Assembly: GCA_034231615.1 (NCBI GenBank)
Contig: CM067298.1
Span: 29,518,127-29,582,126, forward strand
Source of the DNA: Meghimatium bilineatum
Lineage: Eukaryota > Mollusca > Gastropoda > Stylommatophora > Philomycidae
Reading direction: 5' to 3'
DNA: 64,000 nucleotides
The position numbers and the translations under genes are program-made. Below, one piece after another: positions 57,401 to 63,310 of this stretch. How positions within the stretch are numbered: position 1 is the first letter of the stretch; the number at the start of each line of letters is the position of its first letter. The notes beneath the pieces are model-generated. The model was not told where the DNA came from. It did not search any database and was given only the letters and a program-made list of their open reading frames with translations.

Positions 57401-59004
57401 CTTTGGTCACATTTATTATTGAAATCCAAACTGGCAAGTGCTATTTAGCATCGTGTTTGCAAATTTGTTATTTGTAAGAGAAATCTGCCCCATATTTTTG
57501 TTTGACATTCTAGGCCTAGTTTCGTGGATCCATGTAGAAAATTTGTTATAAATAACACATTTTTGATGTACTGTGCATATATACTATACATTTTTGTGTT
57601 CGTAATTGGATTAACTACAAAACTAATACAGCTTGAGTGGAAGTTATTGATTCGAAAGTTTGGTAAGCTTAAATATCATATATGACACAATAATTAGTAG
57701 TCATTTAGTAATTTTATTTTTTTGTTAAAATACATCTTTACATATTAACATAATTTTTTTTTCAAAATGAACTTGTGATAATCGCATTCTCTGTCCATTT
57801 TTGTTTTGAAATATATATTACATTATAATGTAAATGTATTTAGAAGTACTATTTCTTGTTTCCTTGATGGATGTACACACACAAAAAGTAATTCCGTCCA
57901 GACTAAAATAATTACATGCTGAATCAGTTAAAATTGAATTAATTTGTGATATTTTTAGTATTCTCACTGTACTACTCAACATTGCAAACACAGTTTAATT
58001 TTCCAGTTTGATTTTCTCATTTTATTTGTAAAAGAAATGTTCTGATCCTGAAAAGAACGAATGAACCACTATATATTTTTTAGATGATACGGTTAAAATT
58101 TACGGTTAAAATGCCATCCAGATTTCTCATAATTGTTGTAAACCAACTCACAAGACACATGATCGCAATTGTTCTTATTAACTTTGAAAGTAAGAGTGTG
58201 AGGACAAAAGAAAAACATGTTTCCATAATTTCTACATCCTATATTTACCATTACACTTCCATCACAAATTTTCAAGAATGTTTAAACCATCTCAGTACAC
58301 AGTGCACACTACACAAATGACATGTATATTGGTTTTGTAAATATTAAATTTATGCAAAGAAAGATATGGCAGGAAAAAAATACATTATTTGAGAATATTT
58401 TTATGTTCTCAGTTCATCAATACTGCAAACATTTATCAATAGATGCCTCCATCATCTACTTTGCATTAGATTACCAGAGTTGTTATTAAATGAGTTGTGG
58501 AAAAGAACGCAACCAGTGTCTGATGGAGATAAAGATAAAAAGAGATGGATTGGACACACTCAGAAAAAAACCTGACAACATAACCATGCAGACACTTTAC
58601 TGGAACACACAGGAAAAGAGGAGAGTTGGAAGATGGAGGAACACCTGGAAAAGAACAGTTGAGGAAGAGACCAAATCAACTGGGACACAGTTGAATAAAA
58701 TGGGGGGCATCACATAAATCCTTGGAGCATGACAGTTGCAGGCCTATATTCCACAGGGAACTGAAAGACGTTCTAGATGATATACAGTTTAAACTGTTCA
58801 TGGTACTTTACAAAGAGGATACACAGCTTGTAGGGAACATTGTTAACAAGTATGTATTATAGACTACTTCTTGTTTTTAAATTTGACTATTTCATAAAAG
58901 TTCAATATTTACTCTCAAATGTTATCTCTACATTCATCAGATTGGTATAACAAATATGTCTCAAGATCCTGATGATGAAACATATAAGGTTACCATAATT
59001 AAAG
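23050..59004 (+). CDS. Voltage-gated sodium channel alpha subunit, Nav2/DSC1-like, partial
   Basis: Pore-forming plasma-membrane cation channel. Eight exons (23050-23264, 26192-26320, 28456-28565, 32851-33069, 34993-35050, 42001-42145, 47775-47909, 53810-54043) join in phase to 415 residues. In order they give the N-terminal [20 protein letters not shown]1, S2-S3 ([13 protein letters not shown]), S4 ([13 protein letters not shown]; three Arg and one Lys at three-residue spacing), S5, a cysteine-bearing turret, the pore loop ([11 protein letters not shown], with the first Asp of the selectivity ring), S6 and the acidic/basic I-II linker. A ninth exon (58941-59004) is tentative. The L-I-T-L-D-F-W filter and [13 protein letters not shown] after S6 resemble Nav2 (DSC1/BSC1) from memory, where Nav1 has LMTQDFWE. 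The deciding domain III residue (E or K) is outside the window. Confidence 0.95.
23540..24060. repeat. Repeat B, copy 1
   Basis: Shares with 31736-32110 the blocks CTTTTGCAGACAATTCTCAT or its near match, TTTCTGTTTCCTGGGTGCAC, CACAAGGAAGTACTTT and CTTGGTTATCTGCTAACC. Its two open frames (23536-23769, 23699-23947) have no recognised domain. The nature of the family is unknown. Confidence 0.5.
24620..25260. repeat. Repeat D, copy 1
   Basis: Aligns by eye over about 650 bp with 33305-34085 in the same order: AATTTCCTGCCCATGAAA, GATTTCACCTTTGACA, CAGTCTTGCTG, GGTCACTTTGTGTTGACAGC, CCCACAAGTCTTGT, AGTATCTAGTT and CCAGAATAAT. Both copies are in introns of the same gene and the same orientation. Confidence 0.75.
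26192..26320 (+). CDS. Sodium channel exon: S2-S3
   Basis: 129 nt, the same size as the equivalent vertebrate exon as I recall it. Acceptor TTTTCCACCAG, donor GTAAGT. It encodes [19 protein letters not shown] and [16 protein letters not shown]. The E in YTFE and the D in WLDF are charge-transfer positions. Confidence 0.96.
26383..26545 (-). mobile_element. SINE-A copy
   Basis: In reverse orientation: AATGTCTTCTTTGG then TTCACTCTCAAACTCCTGCT, ACAATGGTCCTACTAAATTT, CCAGCAGGATAGTCCAGAGA and TTTTATTTGCACCAATGGCC. Same order as 33466-33621. Confidence 0.8.
26546..26979. other. Sodium channel intron, nothing recognised
   Basis: AT-rich, without gene or clear repeat. Confidence 0.4.
26980..27140 (-). 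mobile_element. LINE 3' end with (TTGA)n tail
   Basis: On the minus strand: GAGAGTCATGGAGAAACATG, ACCACCTACGTCATTCAGCA and TGGCACTTGATTGATTGATT. It is the 3' terminus of an RTE-like LINE (compare GCATGGTACC...ATGATG at 63313) ending in a tetranucleotide repeat. Confidence 0.6.
27141..27920. other. Sodium channel intron, nothing recognised
   Basis: AT-rich. No coding signal found. Confidence 0.4.
27921..28150 (-). mobile_element. RTE-like LINE 3' fragment
   Basis: The minus-strand frame 28149-27928 reads [39 protein letters not shown] and FWKEYVT, the C-terminus of an RTE-like ORF2, ending in the 3' terminus CACTTGATGATG. Related to 5560-6115. Truncated at its 5' side. Confidence 0.8.
28456..28565 (+). 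CDS. Sodium channel exon: S3-S4 voltage sensor
   Basis: Acceptor TTTTTTTCCAG, donor GTATGC. It encodes [20 protein letters not shown] and [18 protein letters not shown]4 keeps R-x-x-R-x-x-R-x-x-K. The S3-S4 loop is a few residues longer than the vertebrate one I recall. Confidence 0.96.
28631..29568 (+). mobile_element. RTE-like LINE, 5'-truncated, with target duplication (ATG-tail family)
   Basis: 938-bp insert flanked by ATTTTATGTTA (28620-28630 and 29569-29579). It starts inside reverse transcriptase (RRGVRQ). It has [14 protein letters not shown], then [20 protein letters not shown], a stop at about 29098, then a second frame 29123-29560 with [46 protein letters not shown] and [14 protein letters not shown] to TGA. 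The element ends GGCACTTGATGATGATG. This is the best reference copy of the family in the window. It lies between the S4 and S5 exons, in gene orientation. Confidence 0.93.
29590..30265 (+). mobile_element. Two tandem LINE 3' fragments
   Basis: The first (29690-29960) has [18 protein letters not shown] and ends CCCTGAAGGGTTATGGGTTT plus GATGATGATAATA. The second (29980-30265) has the same end, CCCTAAAGGGTTATGGGTTT plus GATAATGA. They are two 3' ends of one RTE-like subfamily, side by side in the same orientation, heavily decayed. Confidence 0.7.
30266..31049. other. Sodium channel intron, AT-rich
   Basis: Very AT-rich. No gene or recognised element. Confidence 0.5.
31050..31685 (-). mobile_element. 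Possible Tc1/mariner-like DNA transposon remnant
   Basis: The ends look like weak terminal inverted repeats: GTACACTGTTCAACAAAAAA at 31053 against the complement GGTACTGTTCAGATCAAGAA at about 31680. The minus strand between them gives LTDEKIFIT (31500) like the FSDEKxF start of the first Asp motif of mariner transposases, surrounded by stops. Weak on both counts. Confidence 0.35.
31736..32110. repeat. Repeat B, copy 2
   Basis: Shares TTTCTGTTTCCAGGGTGCAC, CACTAGGAAGTACTTT and CTTGGTTATCTGCTAACC with 23988-24048 and weaker similarity upstream. Confidence 0.5.
32111..32850. other. Sodium channel intron, nothing recognised
   Basis: AT-rich, with a polypyrimidine tract before the next exon. Confidence 0.4.
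32851..33069 (+). CDS. Sodium channel exon: S4-S5 linker, S5, start of turret
   Basis: Acceptor TATTTTGCAG, donor GTAGGT. It encodes [40 protein letters not shown] and [23 protein letters not shown] and NSS are potential N-glycosylation sites. Phases 1 to 1. Confidence 0.96.
33305..34085. repeat. Repeat D, copy 2, interrupted by a SINE-A
   Basis: Second copy of the long noncoding repeat at 24620-25260, split at 33466-33621 by a SINE-A insertion with its own target duplication. The two halves rejoin exactly when the SINE is removed. Confidence 0.75.
33466..33621 (-). mobile_element. SINE-A, complete copy with target duplication
   Basis: 156 bp between perfect 12-bp direct repeats GGATTTATAACT (33454-33465 and 33622-33633). 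On the minus strand it starts CTGCCAAAGACGGATGTGTC, has CTCTGGACTACATCCTGCTG and a self-complementary GGACCATGGTC, and ends GTTTGAGAATGAAC plus a GAAGAAGA tail. No A/B box is obvious, so the promoter type is unclear. Confidence 0.85.
34300..34400 (-). mobile_element. Penelope-like 3' end fragment
   Basis: The minus strand TTTCATGAAAAAGGTTCCAA then TAGGACCGCAATGTAG parallels 11735-11815. It is a short remnant. Confidence 0.4.
34401..34992. other. Sodium channel intron, nothing recognised
   Basis: AT-rich; no gene or repeat identified. Confidence 0.4.
34993..35050 (+). CDS. Sodium channel exon: extracellular turret
   Basis: 58 nt, phases 1 to 2, acceptor TCATTCTTAG, donor GTAAGT. It encodes [19 protein letters not shown]. 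The C-G-N-N motif matches the CGN(S/N) segment that comes before the pore helix in Nav channels. NNT is a possible glycosylation site. Confidence 0.93.
35210..36297 (+). mobile_element. GAA-tail LINE, RNase H and C-terminal part
   Basis: The same family as 36870-40909, opposite orientation. Pieces include [14 protein letters not shown]-like sequence (35485) and [17 protein letters not shown] (35590), the RNase [14 protein letters not shown] motif. After an insertion at 35644-35874 it continues to [13 protein letters not shown] and AAACCACAAATGAAGAAGAA, the GAA tail. Highly decayed. Confidence 0.7.
35644..35874 (+). mobile_element. LINE 3' fragment nested in the GAA-tail LINE
   Basis: About 230 bp between direct repeats AGAAAAGGAAAATAC (35629-35643 and 35875-35889). 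Its end, GCCAGTCTCTAATCAAG, is the terminus also seen at 52390-52419 and 55075-55105, so it is a 5'-truncated copy of that family. Confidence 0.75.
36380..36840 (+). mobile_element. LINE C-terminal fragment, separate family
   Basis: Reads [40 protein letters not shown] and [13 protein letters not shown], the usual end of another LINE ORF2 type (GQKKRYKDxLKxSLK). Broken by stops and small shifts. Confidence 0.7.
37459..39159 (-). pseudogene. LINE RT/RNase H reading frame (566 aa, longest open frame)
   Basis: Part of the 36870-40909 element. It holds the whole RT core with YADD at about 38560 and the first half of RNase H (YTDGS, DAEIQA). The true start is upstream in another frame: [11 protein letters not shown] is split from [11 protein letters not shown] by a one-base shift near 39085. 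It ends in a shift at about 37465, after which RNase H continues in 37471-36908. Not functional as it stands. Confidence 0.9.
39518..40741 (-). pseudogene. LINE endonuclease reading frame (407 aa)
   Basis: Apurinic-type endonuclease that would nick target DNA for reverse transcription. Catalytic motifs are intact: N in HWNAEG, E in QETHL, GDFN and SDHRP. A stop TAA after SSWK ends the frame, but the same frame continues [15 protein letters not shown], so the stop is probably a point mutation rather than an ORF boundary. Confidence 0.88.
40922..42000. other. Sodium channel intron with LINE shreds
   Basis: 41077-41140 reads [20 protein letters not shown] (RT motif before YADD) from another RTE-like LINE. 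41490-41640 may be a later part of it. Otherwise unassigned. Confidence 0.5.
42001..42145 (+). CDS. Sodium channel exon: domain I pore loop
   Basis: 145 nt, phases 2 to 0. It encodes [40 protein letters not shown] and EDIYNK. The Asp at 42119-42121 is the first residue of the D-E-K/E-A selectivity ring. The next residue is aromatic (Phe), as in tetrodotoxin-sensitive channels, followed by W-E. Acceptor TATGTTCTAG, donor GTAATT. Confidence 0.96.
42456..42489. repeat. (TA)n microsatellite
   Basis: About 34 bp of TA repeats. A short CTAT run follows at 42583-42601. Confidence 0.95.
42640..42985 (-). mobile_element. LINE C-terminal fragment
   Basis: The minus strand reads [32 protein letters not shown] and [11 protein letters not shown], a LINE ORF2 C-terminus (GHLxRMxxxRxAxxAY...RGRPKKRW). 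A plus-strand relative lies at 54270-54445. Confidence 0.7.
43338..43690 (-). pseudogene. pogo/Tigger-like transposase C-terminus
   Basis: The minus strand reads [27 protein letters not shown], then an acidic tail ending SDFEGFQ and TAA. The form xSFxxxGISNAxDGxED followed by an acidic tail closes many pogo/Tigger-type DDE transposases. Upstream frame pieces ([20 protein letters not shown]) fit poorly. No catalytic domain or inverted repeats were found, so it is a remnant, and an exapted gene is not excluded. Confidence 0.45.
43691..45009. other. Sodium channel intron, mostly unassigned
   Basis: The minus-strand open frame 43930-43688 (80 aa) has no domain I know. A G10 run lies at 44708-44717. 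Nothing else stands out. Confidence 0.35.
45010..45190 (+). mobile_element. LINE 3' end with (ACTA)n tail
   Basis: Matches the complement of 4370-4530: GGGCAAGAAAGAATGATGGT, CAACTGCGTACTGGGAC, ACACTCAAGGAGAGATCT, AGCACCTATGGACTTGTC and GTGCAGTGAT, ending in ACTAACTAATTAACTAACTA. No RT part remains. Confidence 0.8.
45300..46000. promoter_or_regulatory. Intronic CpG-rich block with first-exon-like ORF
   Basis: Locally CpG-enriched (CCACGTTACGTAATTG, CCTGCCGCGTCGATAATT, GCCGCCATATTGC, TAGGTCGCCATGACGAC). On the plus strand an ATG at 45490 opens [18 protein letters not shown] and meets a strong donor AG|GTAAGT at 45544. It could be an internal promoter with its own first exon for a short channel transcript or a nested gene. 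No homology is recognised. Confidence 0.35.
46143..46613 (-). mobile_element. LINE C-terminal fragment
   Basis: A 154-aa open frame: [46 protein letters not shown] and [16 protein letters not shown], then [13 protein letters not shown]. It is the C-terminus of an RTE-like or related LINE ORF2, fairly well preserved. Related in layout to 58490-58720. Confidence 0.8.
46972..47490. repeat. About 174-bp tandem repeat, three copies
   Basis: Copies begin AATTATGCTAATTAGA at 46972, 47148 and 47320 (spacings 176 and 172). Each continues to TTGGCTCTGGTTGCATC or a variant, AATGTAATCAACAG, GTCTTGTCTT and TATAATTTGTTATATTTTTT. No coding potential. It may be a satellite seed. Confidence 0.85.
47775..47909 (+). 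CDS. Sodium channel exon: S6
   Basis: 135 nt, phase 0 at both ends. It encodes [20 protein letters not shown] and [20 protein letters not shown]. The N in YLIN is the conserved S6 asparagine. It continues directly the pore exon's IYNK. Acceptor TTTTTCAG, donor GTACAA. Confidence 0.95.
47910..48229. other. Sodium channel intron, nothing recognised
   Basis: AT-rich; no gene. Confidence 0.4.
48230..48680 (+). mobile_element. LINE reverse transcriptase fragment
   Basis: Reads [19 protein letters not shown] then [12 protein letters not shown], the part just after YADD, then shifted pieces [14 protein letters not shown]-like and [11 protein letters not shown]. Same group as 55380-56203. Decayed. 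Confidence 0.65.
48681..49729. other. Sodium channel intron, nothing recognised
   Basis: No gene. Occasional phrases suggest old repeats, but none can be named. Confidence 0.35.
49730..50480 (+). mobile_element. GAA-tail LINE, late RT and RNase H part
   Basis: [20 protein letters not shown] matches [14 protein letters not shown] of the 36870-40909 element, followed by broken RT end and RNase H pieces. The element is then cut by another LINE (50481-52419) and resumes at 52420. Confidence 0.65.
50481..52419 (+). mobile_element. LINE with RT, nested insertion
   Basis: 1.94 kb between direct repeats AAGAA(T/C)GGTAGTG (50468-50480 and 52420-52432). It reads [20 protein letters not shown] (endonuclease-RT linker), [64 protein letters not shown] and [18 protein letters not shown], then a 3' part ending AGTTTCTAATCAAG. 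Frameshifts and stops split it into at least five frames. The endonuclease is missing. It is younger than the GAA-tail LINE it interrupts. Confidence 0.85.
52420..52650 (+). mobile_element. GAA-tail LINE, RNase H continuation
   Basis: [20 protein letters not shown] and [15 protein letters not shown] resume the RNase H domain interrupted at 50480. The catalytic-domain ending HCxxPGNxxAD is recognisable. Confidence 0.75.
52650..53190. repeat. Unidentified repeat with 104-bp tandem unit
   Basis: Two units begin AAGGTGGTAGTCCTTA (52901 and 53005). Each holds the hairpin AGTCCTTAGAAGGACT or its variant and GATTGGTTGGAGC.CTTTC. It separates RNase H (52420-52650) from the LINE end (53200-53570), so it is probably an insertion. 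The 3' flank TTTTATAGATTGAGACTA resembles 49736. No protein is recognised. Confidence 0.55.
53200..53570 (+). mobile_element. GAA-tail LINE end, interrupted by a short LINE 3' piece
   Basis: AAACATATTCCGCAAAACTA and ATTTATCAAGAAACTGGGCT correspond to the C-terminal end also seen at 36100-36290. A 157-bp insert (53347-53503, minus strand, [19 protein letters not shown], 3' tail of TGAATGAAT) is flanked by AACTTCCATA repeats. Confidence 0.65.
53810..54043 (+). CDS. Sodium channel exon: I-II linker
   Basis: 234 nt, phase 0 at both ends. It encodes [40 protein letters not shown] and a Ser/Gly/Thr-rich part ending FKQVTTG. It is charged, with coiled-coil-like character at the start, as in the cytoplasmic I-II linker of Nav channels. 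KKDS and SARKK could be kinase sites. Acceptor CATTTGCAG; donor GTAAGT at 54044 is preferred over GTGTAA three bases earlier. Confidence 0.85.
54122..54189. repeat. Intronic RNA hairpin (24-bp arms) just after the linker exon
   Basis: AAGTTTTATTTCTCAATTAT (54123 on) pairs with ATGATAATTGAGAAAATAAA (54165 on) over about 24 bp with one extra A in the right arm. The 19-nt loop is 54146-54164. It begins 80 nt after the donor of exon 53810-54043. Confidence 0.9.
54270..54445 (+). mobile_element. LINE C-terminal fragment
   Basis: [16 protein letters not shown]-like coding with shifts, related to the minus-strand copy at 42640-42905 (TTTTCGGGCTAT / ATAGCCTGAAAA and TTGCAAACTTTCTGA pairs). Confidence 0.55.
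54530..55105 (+). mobile_element. LINE RNase H and 3' end
   Basis: [20 protein letters not shown], then [13 protein letters not shown] and, after a frameshift, [20 protein letters not shown]: RNase H with Glu, LTDA and the PGHxGVxGN.RAD motif. It ends in GTGCAACCAGTTTCTAATCAAG, the terminus shared with 35874 and 52419. Confidence 0.8.
55106..55364. other. Sodium channel intron, nothing recognised
   Basis: No gene or named repeat. Confidence 0.4.
55365..56203 (-). mobile_element. RTE-like LINE with (TGAA)n tail
   Basis: Minus-strand frames in order: [20 protein letters not shown] (YADD, 56125), [34 protein letters not shown] and [20 protein letters not shown], ending GGCATGGTATCAATGAATGA. 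Four breaks. Close in type to the copy entering from the right edge at 63313. Confidence 0.85.
56204..58489. other. Sodium channel intron, AT-rich
   Basis: No recognised gene or mobile element over about 2.3 kb. The very AT-rich sequence contains two TAGGCCTA palindromes (56953, 57511). Confidence 0.5.
58490..58720 (+). mobile_element. LINE C-terminal fragment
   Basis: [16 protein letters not shown]-like start ([19 protein letters not shown]), then [20 protein letters not shown] and [15 protein letters not shown]. This is the conserved WIGHxLRK..NI..QAL.WNPQGKRKRGRPRNTWRR ending of another LINE group. Confidence 0.8.
58941..59004 (+). CDS. Candidate ninth sodium channel exon (I-II linker)
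   Basis: Pyrimidine-rich acceptor CTACATTCATCAG and strong donor AAAG|GTAAGA enclose 64 nt. The entry phase 0 matches the end of 53810-54043. It reads [20 protein letters not shown] then K, leaving in phase 1. Acidic and linker-like, without recognised homology. Confidence 0.4.
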
Positions 59005-59934
59005 GTAAGACCATGAAAAACATTTATATGAGTACTTTTATCCATGCATGTGTACACTTATTATTAGGAATATATTAATTGATTTGTCCTGAATTTGCTC
59101 TTTGCTTTGAATATGACAGAATCACTTTCCAACTTTCATATTTCTGAATTACAGTTGTGTATTTAATGTGACATGAAACCTTTCTTATGTTGTGGTTAAG
59201 CCATTTTCCTTGTGCTTCAAATGGTTGCAGGTTTAAATTTGACATGTTGTCTTCTTTAGAGTGAATTTGTTTCAGAAATCGCTAAGAAGTTATGTGATAC
59301 TTTTGCAGATGGTATGCCACTTCGCAAAGATGAATGGAGTACACATTAACCTGTGTATAATGAGGTCAATCCTCTGCACCTTTTGAACAATTGTTTTTAA
59401 AGTATGAAATAAGTTATTACTTTTATATGCGCAAAATATAGTACACTTATTTGACATTGATTAGTCTGTTAAAAAAAATATGGTATAGTGACTTGATTGC
59501 CTACAGTTAAATCATTCAAATGCCATGAAGGGTGACATAGGTGATCTTGTGTTGTTAACCTTAATTATTGTTAGATTTGGACCAAATTAATATTCAGGTA
59601 TAGAACAATTTCCCTACATGTTTTTTAATTGTATCCCTTGATTAATTAATACTGAAATAATGTAGGTTATGTGTAATATATCATCAAGAGAATTGGTTGC
59701 TAAATATGAATATGAAAGTATGTTAATTATATGTGATTATTTCACAAGGTTAGAGTTAGTAAAACAATAAAATTAAAAGTGTTACTTTATTATCATACAT
59801 TTTGTCATTCATCTAAATGGTTATAGTTGTTGATATCCATTTTTCTATAATCTTTACACAGGAATAGCCAAATGTCTTTACTAAACAGTTAACATAAAAA
59901 TCTGCATTAGCTAAAACAAAATATAACTAATATA
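59005..59934. other. Sodium channel intron, AT-rich
   Basis: Around 59511 a short LINE 3'-end remnant (CAAATGCCATGAAGGGTGAC) may be present. Otherwise nothing recognised. Confidence 0.4.
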
Positions 59935-60165
59935 TATAGAACGGAATGCGTTGTGTCTTGGTTTACAGTACTGCTGCTATATCTGCACCTTTCGTCCTGA
60001 CACATCTGACTTCAGCATGGCTCTGGGTCACTGATCCTATATGGGATGGGACAACCAACTCCATCCCATAACCTCCTTAGTCGCCTTTTACGACATGTGT
60101 AGAAGGTAAACAGTGTTGCTATTCTTTGCTCTCCTTTCGGGGCCCGGCAACACATGGGCAAACAA
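59935..60165 (+). mobile_element. SINE-E type repeat, best copy
   Basis: GAATGCGTTGTGTCTTGGTT, TATCTGCACCTTTCGTCCTG, ACACATCTGACTTCAGCATG, GATCCTATATGGGATGGGAC, CATAACCTCCTTAGTCGCCT, TTTACGACATGTGTAGAAGG and GCTATTCTTTGCTCTCCTTT, then GGGGCCCGG. The AGTCGCCTTTTACGACATG block occurs in SINEs of several animals as far as I recall; the family was not verified. Boundaries are approximate. Confidence 0.6.
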
Positions 60166-60229
60166 AATTAATAAAGATGATGCTTCCTTTTTCTAGTCCA
60201 GAACAAAATAGCTGGGTTTCAAGTATGGC

Positions 60230-60536
60230 GTGGCCAGAAATGAACATTATCATGGACTACAAATGTGTCAACAGAGAATGGAAACGATCAATCATAGTGT
60301 AATTGCAGATATACTCAGGGGAAAATTGTAGTAGTGATGATGATCTCTCAGCTAATTAACCCTGCAAGAAACAAATAGATAATATGGCAGCACTGCAGAA
60401 AATGATGATCTGTCAAGTGGAAAATTGAAAAGGGGATATGTGGTTTTGCTAGAATTTAACATTGTGATGAATTCAGATGTGTCAATCCAATAGGCACAAA
60501 TATCACAGCCAGATGTAAACCATGGTATAACACATT
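60230..60536 (-). mobile_element. SINE-E relative, split by a LINE
   Basis: Reverse-orientation pieces (ATGTGTCAATCCAATAGGCA, CAGATGTAAACCATGGTATA) lead into 60537-60548 and continue after the LINE at 62224. The uninterrupted target resembles 11395-11450. Confidence 0.5.
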
Positions 60537-60548
60537 TCATCCTAGACT

Positions 60549-62223
60549 CATCATCATTATGTGCCGTCTTCGCAACAAAGGCTGGCTGCAACAGACCTCC
60601 AACATCCCCTGTCTCTTGTCTTGTTGGTGTACTCTGCTAGACTGTAACCTGTCCATCTCATGATGTTACTCTCCCACTTGTATCTCTGCTCACCTCCTTT
60701 TGACTTTACCCTCAAGTAAGGTCTTCCACAAGGTGTCATGTTTTTTAATATGTTCAAAACATTTTATTTGTTTGATCTTGATTTCCTTTAATAATTCCTT
60801 TTTCATATGCAATGTTATTAGAATCTTTTTCTTTGTTTTCTTCTTTTCCATGAAGTTTTCCCTATTCTTATGTACATCCACATCTCAGAGGCATCAATTA
60901 TGTCATCTAATTGTTTGTTGTTGTTTTTTTGTCCATGTTTCAATAAATTAATTTAGAATATATGTAGCATTGTATAGTTCTCATTTTTTAGGTTCTTTGT
61001 ATTTTTTTAGATGTCAGTATTTTCCTCATATCATTGAAAGTACTTTTAGCCATTCCTATTCTCCTTTTAACTTCTGTTTCACATCAACTATCATTTGTGA
61101 TTGTGTATTTGGGATATTGATAATGTTCTACTTGTTGTAAATCACCTGTTCTTTTGTGACCTTGCTGACTATCATGGTTTTTTTTAAATATTTATATCCA
61201 GTTCATAATCTTTACTTGATTTATCGACTTGATCTATTAGTCTTTGAAATTTCTTGTTCACTTTCTGCTAAAAAGACAGTATCATCTGCATATCATAGGT
61301 TGTTTATTATTTTCTCACTGATCTTGAGTACTGGCATTCCTTCTATTTTTTGGTAGCATATCCTATTCAGGACGTAGCCATCAACTCAGAATTTTTTGGC
61401 TGTAGTGATTTTCTATATTTAAATGTATAAAAAACAGAGGACTATGGAGAGACATGATTTCCTATGCTGAAAGGCATGGTACCAATGAATGAATAAAGTG
61501 ACTTTCTATATATTTAAAAATATACTCTTGGTGTCAAATAGGCTGAGTGATACATCCTTGTCTTACCTCTCTTTTTATTTCTATGTGTGGTCAGTAGCTG
61601 TTTTTACACCTTATTGATGCAGTTTTTTCCCAATATATATTTCTAATCAGTCTGATGTCTTTTCAATCTATAGCTATTGAAGACATTCAATTAAATTTTC
61701 ATGTTGTACTCTGTCAAAGCTCTCAAAGGTCTATGAAGCACATCTGGATACTTTTTTGGACTTCTATGTATTTATCTATCAATAGTCGAATACTAAGTAT
61801 AGATTCTCTGGTTTCTTTATTTTCTTAAAATCGAAGTGCTCTTCACCAACTTAATAACTCTTGTTTTTAATTCGTTCATGTATTATCTTGAGTAGTATTT
61901 TGGTTATGTTGCTCATCAAACTTATTGTTCTGTGTTCTGTACAATCCACAGACCTAAGCTTCTTAGGTAGTGATATGAATACTGATGGTTTTAGATCTTT
62001 AGGTATGTGACCTGTTTCATATATATCATTGCAAAGTTCTATTATAGTTTCCACACCAAATTCATCTAGATATTTTTTATTATGTCTGCTATTATGTTGT
62101 TTGTGCCAGCAGCCTTTCCACATTTTATTGTTTTTATTGCATTTTCTACTAATTTCAGTATTGCTGGTCCATCATTGTTTTGTATTGTAGGTTTTTTATT
62201 CTGTTGGTCATCAAACAGGTCTG
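60549..62223 (-). mobile_element. RTE-like LINE (ATG-tail family) with target duplication
   Basis: 1675-bp insert between perfect 12-bp repeats TCATCCTAGACT (60537-60548 and 62224-62235). Minus strand: KKPTIQNNDGPAIL, TGHIPKDLKPSVFISLPKKL, MSNITKILLKIIHERIKN, then broken palm, thumb and C-terminus ([40 protein letters not shown]) to the ATGATGATG end. At about 61440-61497 it carries a plus-strand scrap ending GGCATGGTACCAATGAATGA, the terminus of the TGAA-tail family. Confidence 0.9.
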
Positions 62224-62300
62224 TCATCCTAGACTACATTCTGCTAATGTGCAGGAGTTTCAAAATTAACAAGGAAGAACATATGTACAGTTGTCACAGT

Positions 62301-62777
62301 AGAAGGCAAGATGCATGGTTTCTTCACCTACTATCATGCCATGATATGCACATTTATTTACTGGTCTCATCAAGAAGCCACTTTGACTATGTTGTAGCCA
62401 TTAGATTTTCAAATTTGGTGGAAGATCCTTGTGAGAGGAATTTACATGCCTGTAAGGCCTCACTCAGAGTAGCAATAAGTTATACAAACTCAAAATGTAA
62501 ACACACATGTTTATAGGAAATTATTAGTCAAAATCAATATGAATTCCTTTGAATGCTGCATGCTTGTCAATATAATGCATGCTTGTCAAGATATATCTAT
62601 TATCAAAAGAAAGAGCCAGAAATAGAAATGTTTAATTTGAATTTATGGATGTGATGCATATGTCATGATAAAAATGCATGTTTCTGCTGTTTTGGACATA
62701 ACAGGTCTCCAAAATGTCAATATTAGCAGCTTGGTGGAGACAAAGATCTTTAATTAAACATCTTTACACAACACGCA
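62301..62777. other. No gene seen
   Basis: The open frame 62082-62516 is mostly the complement of LINE sequence and then unassigned DNA. Confidence 0.35.
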
Positions 62778-62909
62778 AAAATTTAAAACCCAGCATAATA
62801 AAGTTTTGCCAAAATTTAAAACCCAGCATAATAAAGTTTTGCCAAAATTTAAAACCCAGCATAATAAAGTTTTGCCAAAATTTAAAATACAGCATAATGA
62901 AGTTTTGCT
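62778..62909. repeat. 33-bp minisatellite, about four copies
   Basis: Units start AAAATTTAAAACCCAGCATA at 62778, 62811, 62844 and a diverged unit at 62877. Because 33 is a multiple of 3, both strands stay open and produce repetitive frames (NLKPSIIKFCQ) that are not evidence of a gene. Confidence 0.95.
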
Positions 62910-63199
62910 TAAAACACAGGCAGATAAAGTTTTTCACACAACAAATAGTTATATATATCTGCTGAAATGTTCCATAAATATGTAAATATTGATACAATAT
63001 TAGATTAATTGTTGTTTTAGAGATGCAGTAGAGTGATATTCATTTCAAACATTAAAATACATTTAGTAGCATTTGTAAATACTGAAAACAAAATTACTCA
63101 CTTGATGTTGCCACATGTTTCTGGAGCCAAAAAGGGAAGACATGAAGAGCAACACATCACCTGTCATGCATATCATAAGAGACAACCAAAGTGGTTTGA
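62910..63199. other. No gene seen
   Basis: AT-rich, without gene or named repeat. Confidence 0.4.
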
Positions 63200-63310
63200 G
63201 GAATGGCTGTGTTTGGTTATCCCATCCATATTTGGTCAAAATGACCCAAAGCCGAGATACGGTCAGATGTGTCACACCAAAAGATATATCAGCCAAGCTG
63301 TAAATCATGA
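63200..63310 (-). mobile_element. SINE-E fragment
   Basis: GTTATCCCATCCATATTTGG, CAAAATGACCC and ACGGTCAGATGTGTCACACC are in reverse of SINE-E order, ending at GCTGTAAATCATGAC beside the LINE. Confidence 0.45.

Noticed and set aside
62776-62910. CRISPR-like array of regular repeats
   Set aside because: Units are directly adjacent without unique spacers, and the genome is eukaryotic.
62714-62997. Repetitive proteins NLKPSIIKFCQ / NFIMLGFKFWQ
   Set aside because: They arise from a 33-bp minisatellite whose length keeps frames open on both strands. No start context, splice or homology support.
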